Origin: Pseudomonas sp.
GTDB taxonomy: Bacteria; Pseudomonadota; Gammaproteobacteria; Pseudomonadales; Pseudomonadaceae
Assembly (NCBI GenBank): GCA_030699825.1
Contig: JAUYKV010000053.1
Span: forward strand, 1-64,000
Direction of reading: 5' to 3'
Length of the DNA stretch: 64,000 bases
Shown: positions 52,523 to 62,300 of the stretch, one piece after another
Layout: each line of letters starts with the position of its first letter
How positions within the stretch are numbered: position 1 is the first letter of the stretch
Notes under the pieces: model-generated
Seen by the model: only the letters and a program-made list of their open reading frames with translations
Databases searched by the model: none
Told to the model about the DNA's origin: nothing
Translations under genes and position numbers: made by a program

Positions 52523-55500
52523 ATGAACTTCTCACAATTCTTTATCCGGCGGCCGATCTTCGCCGCGGTGCTGTCGCTGATCATCCTGATCGGCGGCGCC
52601 ATCTCGCTGTTCCAGTTGCCGATCAGCGAATACCCGGAAGTGGTGCCGCCCACCGTGGTGGTGCGTGCCAGCTTCCCCGGCGCCAACCCCAAGGTGATTG
52701 GCGAAACCGTCGCCTCGCCGCTGGAACAGGCGATCACCGGCGTCGAGGGCATGCTCTATATGTCGTCCCAGGCCACCGCCGATGGCAGTATGACCCTGAC
52801 CATCACCTTCGCCCTCGGTACCGATCTGGACACCGCCCAGGTGCAGGTGCAGAACCGCGTGACCCGCAGCATGCCGACCCTGCCCACCGAAGTGCAGCGC
52901 CTCGGCGTGACCGTGGACAAGGCTTCGCCTGACCTGACCATGGTGGTGCACCTGATCTCGCCGGACGAGCGCTACGACATGCTCTACCTGTCCAACTACG
53001 CCGCCTTGAACATCAAGGACGAGCTGGCGCGCCTGGAAGGTATCGGCGATGTGCAGCTGTTCGGCCTCGGCGATTATTCGCTGCGGGTCTGGCTCGACCC
53101 GAACAAGGTGGCCTCGCGGGGCCTCACCGCCAGCGATGTGGTCGCGGCGATTCGCGAGCAGAACCGCCAGGTCGCCGCCGGCTCCCTCGGTGCGCCGCCG
53201 GCCGATGCCGGCAACAGCTTCCAGTTGTCGATCAACACCCAGGGCCGTCTGGTCAGCGAGGAGGAGTTCGAGAACATCATCATCCGCGCCGGCGAAGACG
53301 GCGAGATCACCCGCCTGAAAGACATCGCCCGCATCGAACTGGGCTCCAGCCAGTACGCCCTGCGTTCGCTGCTGAACAACCAACCGGCGGTGGCCATCCC
53401 GATCTTCCAGCGTCCCGGCTCCAACGCCATCGCCATCTCCGATGCGGTGCGCGAGCGCATGGCCGAACTGCAGCAAAGCTTCCCGGAAGGCGTCGAGTAC
53501 TCCATCGTCTACGACCCGACCATCTTCGTCCGCGGTTCCATCGAGGCGGTGGTGCACACCCTGCTCGAAGCCATCGTCCTGGTGGTGCTGGTGGTGATTC
53601 TGTTCCTGCAGACCTGGCGCGCCTCGATCATCCCGCTGGTCGCGGTACCGGTGTCGCTGATCGGCACCTTCGCCGTGATGCATATGTTCGGCTTCTCGCT
53701 CAACGCCCTGTCGTTGTTCGGCCTGGTGCTGGCGATCGGCATCGTGGTCGACGACGCCATAGTCGTGGTGGAGAACGTCGAGCGTAATATCGGCCTGGGC
53801 AAGACGCCGGTGGAAGCCACCCAACAGGCGATGAAGGAAGTCACCGGACCGATCATCGCCACCGCTCTGGTGCTCTGCGCGGTGTTCGTGCCGACTGCCT
53901 TTATCTCCGGCCTCAGCGGGCAGTTCTATCAACAGTTCGCCCTGACCATCGCCATCTCGACCGTGATCTCGGCGTTCAACTCGCTGACCCTTTCCCCTGC
54001 CCTGGCCGCGGTATTGCTGAAAAGCCACGATGCGCCCAAGGATGGCTTCTCCAAACTGCTCGACCGGCTGTTCGGCGCCTGGCTGTTCGCCCCCTTCAAC
54101 CGCGCCTTCAGCCGCGCCAGTAACGGCTATGTCGGCGCGGTGCGGCGCATCCTGCGCGGCAGCGGTATCGCCGTGCTGATCTACGCCGGGCTGATGGGCC
54201 TGACCTACCTGGGTTTCTCGACCACCCCGACCGGCTTTGTGCCGCCCCAGGACAAACAATACCTGGTGGCCTTCGCCCAGCTGCCGGACGCCGCGACCCT
54301 CGACCGCAGCGAAGACGTGATCAAGCGCATGTCGGAAATCGCCTCCAAGCACCCCGGCGTGGAAAACACCGTGGCCTTCCCCGGCCTGTCGATCAACGGC
54401 TTCACCAACAGCCCGAACAGCGGCATCGTCTTCGTCACCCTCAAGGACTTCGATCAGCGCAAGGACGCCAGCCTGTCCGCCGATGCCATTGCCGGCGAAC
54501 TCAACGGCCAGTTCGGCGCGATTCAGGAAGCCTTTATCGCGATCTTTCCGCCACCACCGGTGATGGGCCTGGGCACCATCGGCGGCTTCCGTGTGCAGGT
54601 GCAGGATCGCGGCAACCTGGGCTACGAGGCGCTGTACCAGGAAACCCAGAACATCATCCTCAAGAGCCAGAAGGTGCCTGAGCTGGCCGGGCTGTTCACC
54701 AGCTACCAGGTCAACGTGCCGCAGATCGATGCCGCCATCGACCGCGAGAAAGCCAAGACCCACGGCGTGGCCATCGACGACATCTTCGACACCATGCAGA
54801 TCTACCTGGGCTCGCTCTACGCCAACGACTTCAACCGTTTTGGCCGTACCTATCAGGTCAACGTGCAGGCCGAGCAGCAGTTCCGCCTAGAAGCCGAGCA
54901 GATCGGCCAACTCAAGGTGCGCAACAACCGTGGCGAAATGGTCCCGCTGTCGACCTTCGTCAAGGTCAGCGACAGCTCCGGGCCGGATCGGGTGATGCAC
55001 TACAACGGCTTCCTCACCGCCGAGATCAACGGCGCCGCGGCACCGGGCTACAGCTCCGGCCAGGCCGAGGCGGCGATGGCCAAGCTGCTCGAAGAGGAAT
55101 TGCCCAACGGCATGAGCTATGAATGGACCGACCTGACCTACCAGCAGATTCTGGCCGGCAACAGCGCGATCTTCGTCTTCCCGCTCTGCGTGCTGCTGGC
55201 CTTCCTGGTGCTGGCCGCCCAGTACGAAAGCTGGAGCCTGCCGCTGGCGGTGATCCTGATCGTGCCCATGACCCTGTTGTCGGCCATTACCGGGGTGATC
55301 CTGGCTGGTGGCGACAACAATATCTTCACCCAGATCGGCCTGATCGTACTGGTGGGATTGGCCTGTAAGAACGCCATCCTGATCGTCGAGTTCGCCAAGG
55401 AGAAACAGGAAGAAGGCATGGACCGCGTCAGCGCGGTGCTGGAAGCCTGCCGCCTGCGCTTGCGGCCGATCCTGATGACCAGCTTCGCCTTCATCATGGG

Positions 55501-55696
55501 CGTGGTGCCGCTGGTGTTGTCCTCCGGCGCCGGCGCGGAAATGCGCCATGCCATGGGCGTCGCGGTGTTCAGCGGCATGCTCGGCGTGACCTTCTTCGGC
55601 CTGCTGCTGACCCCGGTGTTCTACGTGCTGATCCGCGCCTTCGTGGAGAACGGCCAAGCCAAGAAAGCCGCGCGCCTGCAGGAGGTGCAGGCATGA
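52523..55696 (+). CDS. mexF: MexF, RND efflux inner-membrane transporter
   Basis: The protein has 1057 aa, full family length, with 12 helices and two large periplasmic loops. The proton-relay segment IVVDDAIVVVENVERNI is present, as is the N-terminus FFIRRPIFAAVLSLII. It exports chloramphenicol, fluoroquinolones, trimethoprim and quorum-sensing precursors in P. aeruginosa. Its stop overlaps the oprN start (55693-55696). Confidence 0.96.
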   Translation: MNFSQFFIRRPIFAAVLSLIILIGGAISLFQLPISEYPEVVPPTVVVRASFPGANPKVIGETVASPLEQAITGVEGMLYMSSQATADGSMTLTITFALGTDLDTAQVQVQNRVTRSMPTLPTEVQRLGVTVDKASPDLTMVVHLISPDERYDMLYLSNYAALNIKDELARLEGIGDVQLFGLGDYSLRVWLDPNKVASRGLTASDVVAAIREQNRQVAAGSLGAPPADAGNSFQLSINTQGRLVSEEEFENIIIRAGEDGEITRLKDIARIELGSSQYALRSLLNNQPAVAIPIFQRPGSNAIAISDAVRERMAELQQSFPEGVEYSIVYDPTIFVRGSIEAVVHTLLEAIVLVVLVVILFLQTWRASIIPLVAVPVSLIGTFAVMHMFGFSLNALSLFGLVLAIGIVVDDAIVVVENVERNIGLGKTPVEATQQAMKEVTGPIIATALVLCAVFVPTAFISGLSGQFYQQFALTIAISTVISAFNSLTLSPALAAVLLKSHDAPKDGFSKLLDRLFGAWLFAPFNRAFSRASNGYVGAVRRILRGSGIAVLIYAGLMGLTYLGFSTTPTGFVPPQDKQYLVAFAQLPDAATLDRSEDVIKRMSEIASKHPGVENTVAFPGLSINGFTNSPNSGIVFVTLKDFDQRKDASLSADAIAGELNGQFGAIQEAFIAIFPPPPVMGLGTIGGFRVQVQDRGNLGYEALYQETQNIILKSQKVPELAGLFTSYQVNVPQIDAAIDREKAKTHGVAIDDIFDTMQIYLGSLYANDFNRFGRTYQVNVQAEQQFRLEAEQIGQLKVRNNRGEMVPLSTFVKVSDSSGPDRVMHYNGFLTAEINGAAAPGYSSGQAEAAMAKLLEEELPNGMSYEWTDLTYQQILAGNSAIFVFPLCVLLAFLVLAAQYESWSLPLAVILIVPMTLLSAITGVILAGGDNNIFTQIGLIVLVGLACKNAILIVEFAKEKQEEGMDRVSAVLEACRLRLRPILMTSFAFIMGVVPLVLSSGAGAEMRHAMGVAVFSGMLGVTFFGLLLTPVFYVLIRAFVENGQAKKAARLQEVQA

Positions 55697-57093
55697 AAGC
55701 ACTAGCTCCCGCCCTGCTGGCCCTGGCGTCCGTCCTGACACTCACGGCCTGCGCCGTCGGCCCCGACTACCAGACGCCGGCCACCGCGCCGGCGCAACTG
55801 AGCGGTGCCGCAGCCGACGACTACGACCGCTCGCGCTTCGAAGCGCTCTGGTGGCAGCAATTCGACGACCCGACCCTGAACCAGCTGGTGCAACAGTCCC
55901 TCGATGGCAACCGCCAGTTACGCGTGGCCTTCGCCCGCCTGCGCGCCGCCCGCGCCATTCGCGACGATGTCGCCAACGACCGTCTGCCGACCATCAGCAG
56001 CCGCGCCAGCAGCGAGATCGGCAAGGCCCAGCAGCCCGGCATCAGCGAGCGCCGGGTAAAGAGCGAGCGCTATGACCTGGGGCTGGATATGGCCTGGGAG
56101 CTGGACCTGTTCGGCCGCATCCAGCGCCAACTGGAAGCCAGCGACGCGCAGATCGAGGTGGCCGAAGCCGACTACTACCAGTTGCAGGTCAGCCTGATCG
56201 CCGAGCTGGTGGATGCCTACGGTACCCTGCGCGGCGCCCAGCTGCGCGAGCGCATCGCCACGCAGAACCTGGAAAACCAGCAGGAATCGCGGACCATCAC
56301 CGAGCAACTGCGCGAAGCCGGGGTCGGCAGCGAGCTGGATGTGCTGCGCGCCGATGCCCGTCTGGCCGGCACCGCAGCCAGCCTGCCGCAACTGCAGGCG
56401 CAGCAGCAACGGGCGAAACACCGCATCGCCACCCTGCTCGGCCTGCGTCCGGAACAATTGACGGTGGATCTGTCCGCGCAGCCATTGCCGGCGATTGCCA
56501 AAGCTTTGCCGATTGGCGACCCGGCCGAACTGCTGCGGCGCAGGCCCGATATCCGCGCCGCCGAGCGCCAGTTGGCGGCAGCCACCGCCTCCATCGGCTT
56601 GGCCACGGCGGATCTGTTTCCACGGGTCAGCCTCAGCGGTTTTCTCGGTTTTACCGCCGGACGCGGCTCGCAACTGGGTTCGTCGGCCGCCCGTGCCTGG
56701 GGCGTGGCGCCGAGCATCACCTGGGCGGCGTTCGACCTGGGCAGCGTGCGCGCCCGTTTGCGCGGCGCCGAAGCCGAAGCCGATGGCGCCCTGGCCAACT
56801 ATGAACAACAGGTGCTGCTGGCATTGGAGGAATCGGCCAACGCCTTCAGCGATTACGCCAACAACCAGCAACGCCTGCTCGCCCTGCTGCGCCAAGCCGA
56901 AGCCAGCCGCGCCGCCGCCGAGCAAGCCAGGGTGCGTTATCGCGAAGGCGAGGTGGACTTCCTCGTGCTGCTCGACGCCGAACGCGAACGCCTGGCCGCC
57001 GAAGACGCCCAGGCCCTGGCCGAAGTCGAGCTGTACCGCGGCATAGTCGCCATCTACAAGGCCCTGGGCGGCGGTTGGCAGCCCAGGGCCTGA
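55693..57093 (+). CDS. oprN: OprN, outer-membrane efflux channel lipoprotein
   Basis: The 466-aa TolC-family channel has lipobox LTACAVGPDY and two OEP repeats (about 60-240 and 270-455). It forms the exit duct of MexEF. It is coupled to mexF by an ATGA overlap. A strong terminator follows 42 bp after the stop. Confidence 0.93.
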   Translation: MKALAPALLALASVLTLTACAVGPDYQTPATAPAQLSGAAADDYDRSRFEALWWQQFDDPTLNQLVQQSLDGNRQLRVAFARLRAARAIRDDVANDRLPTISSRASSEIGKAQQPGISERRVKSERYDLGLDMAWELDLFGRIQRQLEASDAQIEVAEADYYQLQVSLIAELVDAYGTLRGAQLRERIATQNLENQQESRTITEQLREAGVGSELDVLRADARLAGTAASLPQLQAQQQRAKHRIATLLGLRPEQLTVDLSAQPLPAIAKALPIGDPAELLRRRPDIRAAERQLAAATASIGLATADLFPRVSLSGFLGFTAGRGSQLGSSAARAWGVAPSITWAAFDLGSVRARLRGAEAEADGALANYEQQVLLALEESANAFSDYANNQQRLLALLRQAEASRAAAEQARVRYREGEVDFLVLLDAERERLAAEDAQALAEVELYRGIVAIYKALGGGWQPRA

Positions 57094-57134
57094 ACCCCTT
57101 CTGCTCCCCCGGTTGGCCACGCCAACCCCTTCCC

Positions 57135-57172
57135 GCCCCACGGCAGTTGCTCCTTGCCGTGGGGCTTTTTTT
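57135..57172 (+). terminator. Rho-independent terminator of mexEF-oprN
   Basis: gccccacggca and tgccgtggggc form an 11-bp stem with a nine-base loop, followed by seven Ts. Confidence 0.92.
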
Positions 57173-57180
57173 AGGCTCTG

Positions 57181-57324
57181 TACCCGTTAGCTGTTGTAAG
57201 CCGATTTGTAGGGTGGGCCGGGCGGCGTTCCGTTTCATCCCCGAAAATATTCGAAACACTGGCAATGTTTCGCGGCTAAAGCCCCTCCCACGAGGTTGTG
57301 CTCTGGTTCAACAGATAACGGGTA
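57181..57324. repeat. 144-bp element with 16-bp terminal inverted repeats enclosing a REP-like core
   Basis: TACCCGTTAGCTGTTG (57181-57196) and CAACAGATAACGGGTA (57309-57324) are inverted with one mismatch. The core has the ggcggcgttccgttt / gtttcgcggctaaagccc REP-like pair. It resembles a miniature mobile element. The remaining 57325-57501 has no gene. Confidence 0.65.
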
Positions 57325-57501
57325 CATAACTTTTTTTAAAAATCGACCAGGCTGGCCAGCATTTTTTGCGCCACCTGCTCGATTGCACGTTATGGTTTCA
57401 GCCGGCACCATAGCGCGCATTGCGACAAACGTTATCGCTCTCGATAGAGCCACGCTTTGGCAACTGTTTCAGGCCATTACCCGCTTCCCACGGAATTCCC
57501 C

Positions 57502-58011
57502 ATGACCCGCCAGAAATCCCTTATTCCGCTGCTCTCGATCATTACCGTGGCCTGCTTCGCCATGCTTGGCGGTGCGTTGCTCTTGCAGCATCTGTTCGCC
57601 TGGGAACCCTGCACACTGTGTGTGCAGATTCGTTTGTGGCTGCTGTTGGGCGGTGCGTTCAGCCTGCTGATAATCGCCGCGGAGGCTGTCGGGCAACGCT
57701 GGTTGACCCTGATATTCTGGCCGTTGTTGCTGGCGGCGGGGTTTATGGCGGTGTTCGACAATAGCCATCTGGTGCTGATCGAGACCGGCATCCTGGAAAG
57801 CTTCAGCTGCTCACCCTTCCCCTTCTATGCCTTCTACTTTCCCCTGCATGAGTACCTGCCTGGGGTATTCATGAGCGCCGGCGTTTGCGGGCAAAACGAC
57901 TACGCCATCCTCGGCGTCCCCTTCACCAGCTGGACGCTGTTGAGCGTCAGCCTGCTGTTCGCGTTCATCCTGTTTGTGGCGTGGCGCGCCATCGGCAAAA
58001 CCAGGGGATAG
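57502..58011 (+). CDS. dsbB: Disulfide bond formation protein DsbB
   Basis: The 169-aa inner-membrane protein has four helices, the first Cys pair CTLC (about 39-42) and a second loop with Cys in SFSCSPF and VCGQND. It re-oxidises DsbA by passing electrons to quinone. Together with the VKOR protein (6319) the genome has at least two disulfide-generating systems. Confidence 0.9.
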   Translation: MTRQKSLIPLLSIITVACFAMLGGALLLQHLFAWEPCTLCVQIRLWLLLGGAFSLLIIAAEAVGQRWLTLIFWPLLLAAGFMAVFDNSHLVLIETGILESFSCSPFPFYAFYFPLHEYLPGVFMSAGVCGQNDYAILGVPFTSWTLLSVSLLFAFILFVAWRAIGKTRG

Positions 58012-58014
58012 CAG

Positions 58015-58058
58015 TTAGACGATGCCGCCATTGACCCGTAGCGTCTGGCCGCCAGACG
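58015..58058 (-). pseudogene. C-terminal scrap of a short-chain dehydrogenase
   Basis: The minus strand encodes GGQTLRVNGGIV and a stop, the typical last residues of FabG-like SDR proteins. Nothing upstream in this frame continues the match, so only about 13 codons remain, next to the dsbB stop. Confidence 0.5.
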
Positions 58059-58171
58059 CAGGATGTTCGACCGGTGGTCACGTGAGAGGCGCTGAAGGAA
58101 TACTCGCTTACTGCGAAATCGGCGAATAGCCGCTCATCCGCACGCCGAAAAGGCGGAAAACCGCCAGGCCA

Positions 58172-58187
58172 TGTGACCTGGATCACG
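58172..58187. promoter_or_regulatory. Vfr/CRP-type site upstream of the TRAP binding protein
   Basis: TGTGACCTGGATCACG matches TGTGA-N6-TCACA at nine of ten positions, about 167 bp before the start codon. Catabolite-type control is plausible. No other feature is seen in 58059-58353. Confidence 0.5.
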
Positions 58188-58353
58188 TGCTCGCGCCGAC
58201 GATATAAGGGCTGCGCCGCAACCGTTCGATTGGCACAGGCATTGCGATACAGGGCGAGCGTTTGGCGGATCGCCAAGCGCCGCTCTAACCACGGAAGCCT
58301 CTGCAGGCACTTGCCGGCACGGTGCAGACCGATCAATAAAAAAAGGACATCCA

Positions 58354-59361
58354 ATGTTCAAGTCGATTCTCGCCATGGCCGCCTGCGCCCTGGTGCTAAC
58401 TTCTGCCAGCGCCTACGGCGCGCAAACGCAAGCCCCCATCCTGATCAAGTTCGCCCATGTGGTCGCCGACAATACGCCCAAGGGCCAGGGTGCCCTGCTG
58501 TTCAAACGACTGGTCGAAGAACGCCTGGGCGGCCAGGTCAAAGTCGAGGTCTACCCCAACTCCTCGCTGTATGGCGACGCCAACGAGCTGCAAGCGTTGC
58601 GCAATGACGAGGTGCAACTGCTGGCGCCCTCACTGGCAAAATTCGAGAAATACACCAAGCAACTGCAGGTCTTCGATCTGCCCTTCCTGTTCGACGACCT
58701 GAGCGCGGTCAACCGCTTCCAGAAGCGCGCCAAGGGCCGCCAACTGCTGCGCGCCATGGAAGATCACGACATCGTCGGCCTGGCCTATTGGCACAACGGA
58801 ATGAAGCAACTGTCGGCGAGCAAGGCGCTGCTGGTGCCAGGCGATGTGGCAGGTTTGAGTTTCCGCATCCAGCCGTCCAGCGTGCTCGAGGCGCAGTTCC
58901 AGCAGCTGCATGCCACCGCGCAGGTTCTACCCTTCGCCGAGGTCTTCGACGCGCTGAAGAACGCCAAGGTGCAGGGCGCGGAGAACCCATGGTCGAATAT
59001 CTACAGCAAGCAATTGCACAGCGTTCAGCCGTTTATCACTGAAACCAATCACGGTGTACTCGACTACATGCTGGTGAGCAACCCACGCTTCTGGTACGGC
59101 ATTCCCCATCGGATCCGCAGCGAACTGGAAGGCATCATCGACGAGGTGACCTATGAGGTGAATCGTCAGGCCGAGGCCGCCAACCAGGCCGATCGCCGGC
59201 GCATCGAAGCCTCGGGCCGCAGCCAGCTGATCACGCTCGATGAACAACAACGTGAGGCCTGGCGCCAAGCCATGCGCCCGGTGTGGCAGCAGTTCGAGGC
59301 CCAGATCGGCAGCGACGTGCTGAAAGCCGCGCAAACCGTCAACCGCAAGCAGCGCAATTGA
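58354..59361 (+). CDS. TRAP transporter solute-binding protein, DctP family
   Basis: The 335-aa protein has a signal peptide (to about YGAQT) and DctP motifs: FAHVVADNTPKGQGALLFK, YPNSSLYGDANELQAL and the carboxylate-binding Arg region SFRIQPSS. It would bind C4-dicarboxylates or related acids in the periplasm. No DctQ or DctM gene follows, so it is an orphan and must use membrane subunits encoded elsewhere or have a sensing role. AAAGGA precedes the ATG. Confidence 0.87.
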   Translation: MFKSILAMAACALVLTSASAYGAQTQAPILIKFAHVVADNTPKGQGALLFKRLVEERLGGQVKVEVYPNSSLYGDANELQALRNDEVQLLAPSLAKFEKYTKQLQVFDLPFLFDDLSAVNRFQKRAKGRQLLRAMEDHDIVGLAYWHNGMKQLSASKALLVPGDVAGLSFRIQPSSVLEAQFQQLHATAQVLPFAEVFDALKNAKVQGAENPWSNIYSKQLHSVQPFITETNHGVLDYMLVSNPRFWYGIPHRIRSELEGIIDEVTYEVNRQAEAANQADRRRIEASGRSQLITLDEQQREAWRQAMRPVWQQFEAQIGSDVLKAAQTVNRKQRN

Positions 59362-59386
59362 CCCGCGGCCTGGCCGTGCAGTAGCG

Positions 59387-62300
59387 CTAGAGTCCCAGCA
59401 CTTGCTGGCGCAGCCGCTGGTTCTCCTGCTCCAGTTGGCGCTGGCGGAAGGCTTCGCGCAACTGGCCGCGCAGATCGTCGGCCGACCAGGGTTTGGTGAG
59501 GAATCGATAAATCACCCCCTCGTTGACCGCCTTGAGGATGCTGTTGATCTCACCTGAACCGCTCAGCACCATGCGGATAGTATCCGGGTAGAGACCCTTG
59601 ATCCGCCGCAAAAAATCCAGGCCGCTCATGTCGGCCAGGCGCATGTCTGTCAGCACCACATCCACCGCATGGGTCGCCAGCAACGGTAGTGCCTCGCTGC
59701 AACTTGCGGCAGCCAGTATCTGGTAGTTCTCCAGGCGCAACTCGCGCTGCAAGGCCTTGAGAATGCTGGGGTCGTCGTCGATCAGCAGCAGGCACTGCTC
59801 ACGGCCATCGTGGATATCGCTGGGTAGGCGCAAGACCGAGCCCGTCTGGAGAAACGCCAGACAGGCCACCGGCGGCAGCGGTGGCGAATAGTAGTAACCC
59901 TGCAATTCGTCGCAGCCGGCGTGGCGCAGGAAACCGAGCTGCTCTTGCGTCTCCACGCCCTCGGCGATCACCTTGAGGCCCAGGTTATGGCCGATGGAAA
60001 TCATCGAACGGGCCAGCGAGGCGCTGTCCGAATCCAGATGGACATCACTAACGAAGCTGCGATCGATCTTCAGCTCGCTGAAGGGAAAACGCTTCAAATA
60101 ACCGAGCGACGAGTAACCGGTGCCGAAATCATCGATCGAAAAACGAATCCCCAAAGCGCTGAGCGCCTGCATTTTTGCCAACACCTCGTCGGTGTTGGTC
60201 ATCAGCATCGATTCGGTCACTTCCAGCTTGAGTCGCTCGGGGGCTACGCCGTGGCGGCTAATGATCTGCTGCACCCGCTCGATGAAGTCGTGCGCCATAA
60301 AGCTGATGGCGGAAAAGTTAACCGACATGCTCGGGCCCTGCATCACATCTTTCCAGGCATACAGCTGGCGACAGGCAGCGTCGAAGACATGAAAGTCGAT
60401 GCCAACGATCTGTCCGGTTTCCTCGGCCAGTGGAATGAACTCGTCGGGCGCCACCAACCTGTCCTTGCGCTGCCAACGCACCAACGCCTCGAAACCACAC
60501 AGACGCCCACTCTGCAGATCCAGCTGCGGCTGGAAGACCAGGCGGAACTCGTCGTTGTGCAGGGCATGGCGAATTTCCTGTTCCAGCAACAGGCGGCGCT
60601 GCATGTGTTCGTTCATTTGCGGGGTGAAGGCGCAGATGCGGTTACGCCCCTGATGCTTGGCCTGGTACATGGCGGTGTCGGCGTTGCGCAGCAGGGTACC
60701 GACATCCCTGCCGTCGTCCGGAAAACAGCAAAAGCCAATGCTGCAACTGACCACCAGTTCCTGATCACCCAGCATCAACGGTGCGGCAATCAGCTCCTTG
60801 AGCCGCTCCAACCAACCGATGCACCCGGCGAACGCGTCGTTGTCGGCCAACAGGATGACGAATTCGTCGCCACCCAGGCGCGCCACGGTGTCGATTTCCC
60901 GGGCATTGCTCTGCAAGCGTTTGGCCATCTGCACCAGCAACTGGTCGCCGGCGTTATGCCCGAGACTATCGTTGACCACCTTGAAATGGTCCAGGTCCAT
61001 GAGGGCCAGGGAAAACTGGCCCTGGTTGCGACTGGCGAAGGCAATGGCCTGGTGGATCCGGTCGTTGAGCAGGTTGCGGTTGGGCAATCCGGTGAGGCTG
61101 TCGTGGTTGGCCTGGTGTTCCAGTTCCTCCTGATAGCGCTTGGCCTCGGTGATGTCGTGGAGGATGCCGACGAAGTGGCTGACCTTGCCACGGTCGTTGA
61201 CCACCGGCGCGACCCTGAGGTCGTTCCAGAAGGCCGAGCCGTCCTTGCGGTAGTTACGCAGAATCGCCCCGCCCTCCTCCTGGCCGCGTAGCGCCCGGCG
61301 GATAGCGTCCAGCGCCGGCTGGTCATGTTCTTCGCCCTGCAGGAAGCGGCAATTGCGCCCCAGCACGTCCTCGCTGCGGTAGCCGGTGATGCGCTCGAAG
61401 GCCGGATTGACGTAGACGATTGGCTGATCCGCCTGTTCGTTGTTGGTGATGATGATGGCGTTGACGCTGGCCTCCACCACGCGGGTGCGGATACGGATAT
61501 CCAGGTCACGCTGACGCTGCTCGCTGACGTCCTGGATCACCGCGATGGCGCCCTGCAACACGCCCTGGTCATCGAGAAACGGCACCGCCGAATTGAGAAT
61601 GGTCTTGCTCGCGCCATCGAAGGCCTGGATGTCGATCACCTGATTGCGCGCGGCCTTGCCGTACTGCACTGCACGCGCCAGCGGCCAGTCATCGGCCTGC
61701 ACCGGCTCGCCGGTGTCCGCCCAGAAGCCCTGATATTGACTGTGCTCGGCCAGCTCGCCCGGCAGCTCTTGGCCCCAGATCAGGCTGCTCTCGGGGTTGC
61801 TCATGATCAGCCGGCCACTGCGGTCGGCGACCAACACGCCGACCGGCAGGCTGTCGAGAATCTTGCGCAACAGCGCCTCGCTCTGCGCCAGCGCCAGCGT
61901 GCGCTGTTCCACCAGTTGCTCCATGCTCTCGAACAGGCGGGCGCGGCCCACGGCCATGGCCAGTTGTCGACCGATCGAGGCCAGGGCGTTGAGCCATTCG
62001 TCTGACCAGCTTTGGCCATGCCGGCGGACCACGTTGAGCATGCCGATGATTTCGCTGCCGAGCAGCAGCGGGATGCTGGCATGGGCGCACTCGCCGGCCT
62101 GTTCGGCCAGCGCCGGGCAGCCGGCGATATTGCTCGGGGTATTCAGCCGGTCGCTGAACCAGGCGTGCAGGCACGGGCAGTTGGCGACACAGCCTTGTAG
62201 ATGCTCGATGCTGTATAGCGCGCCCAGACCACGGGCCCCGGCGAGCCGCACCGGCTCGTCGGCAGTGTGCGTATCGGCCAGCAACAGCCAGGCGCCGACC

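Noticed and set aside
52532..54763. 743-codon minus-strand open frame opposite mexF
   Set aside because: His- and Asp-rich antisense shadow without any recognisable domain.
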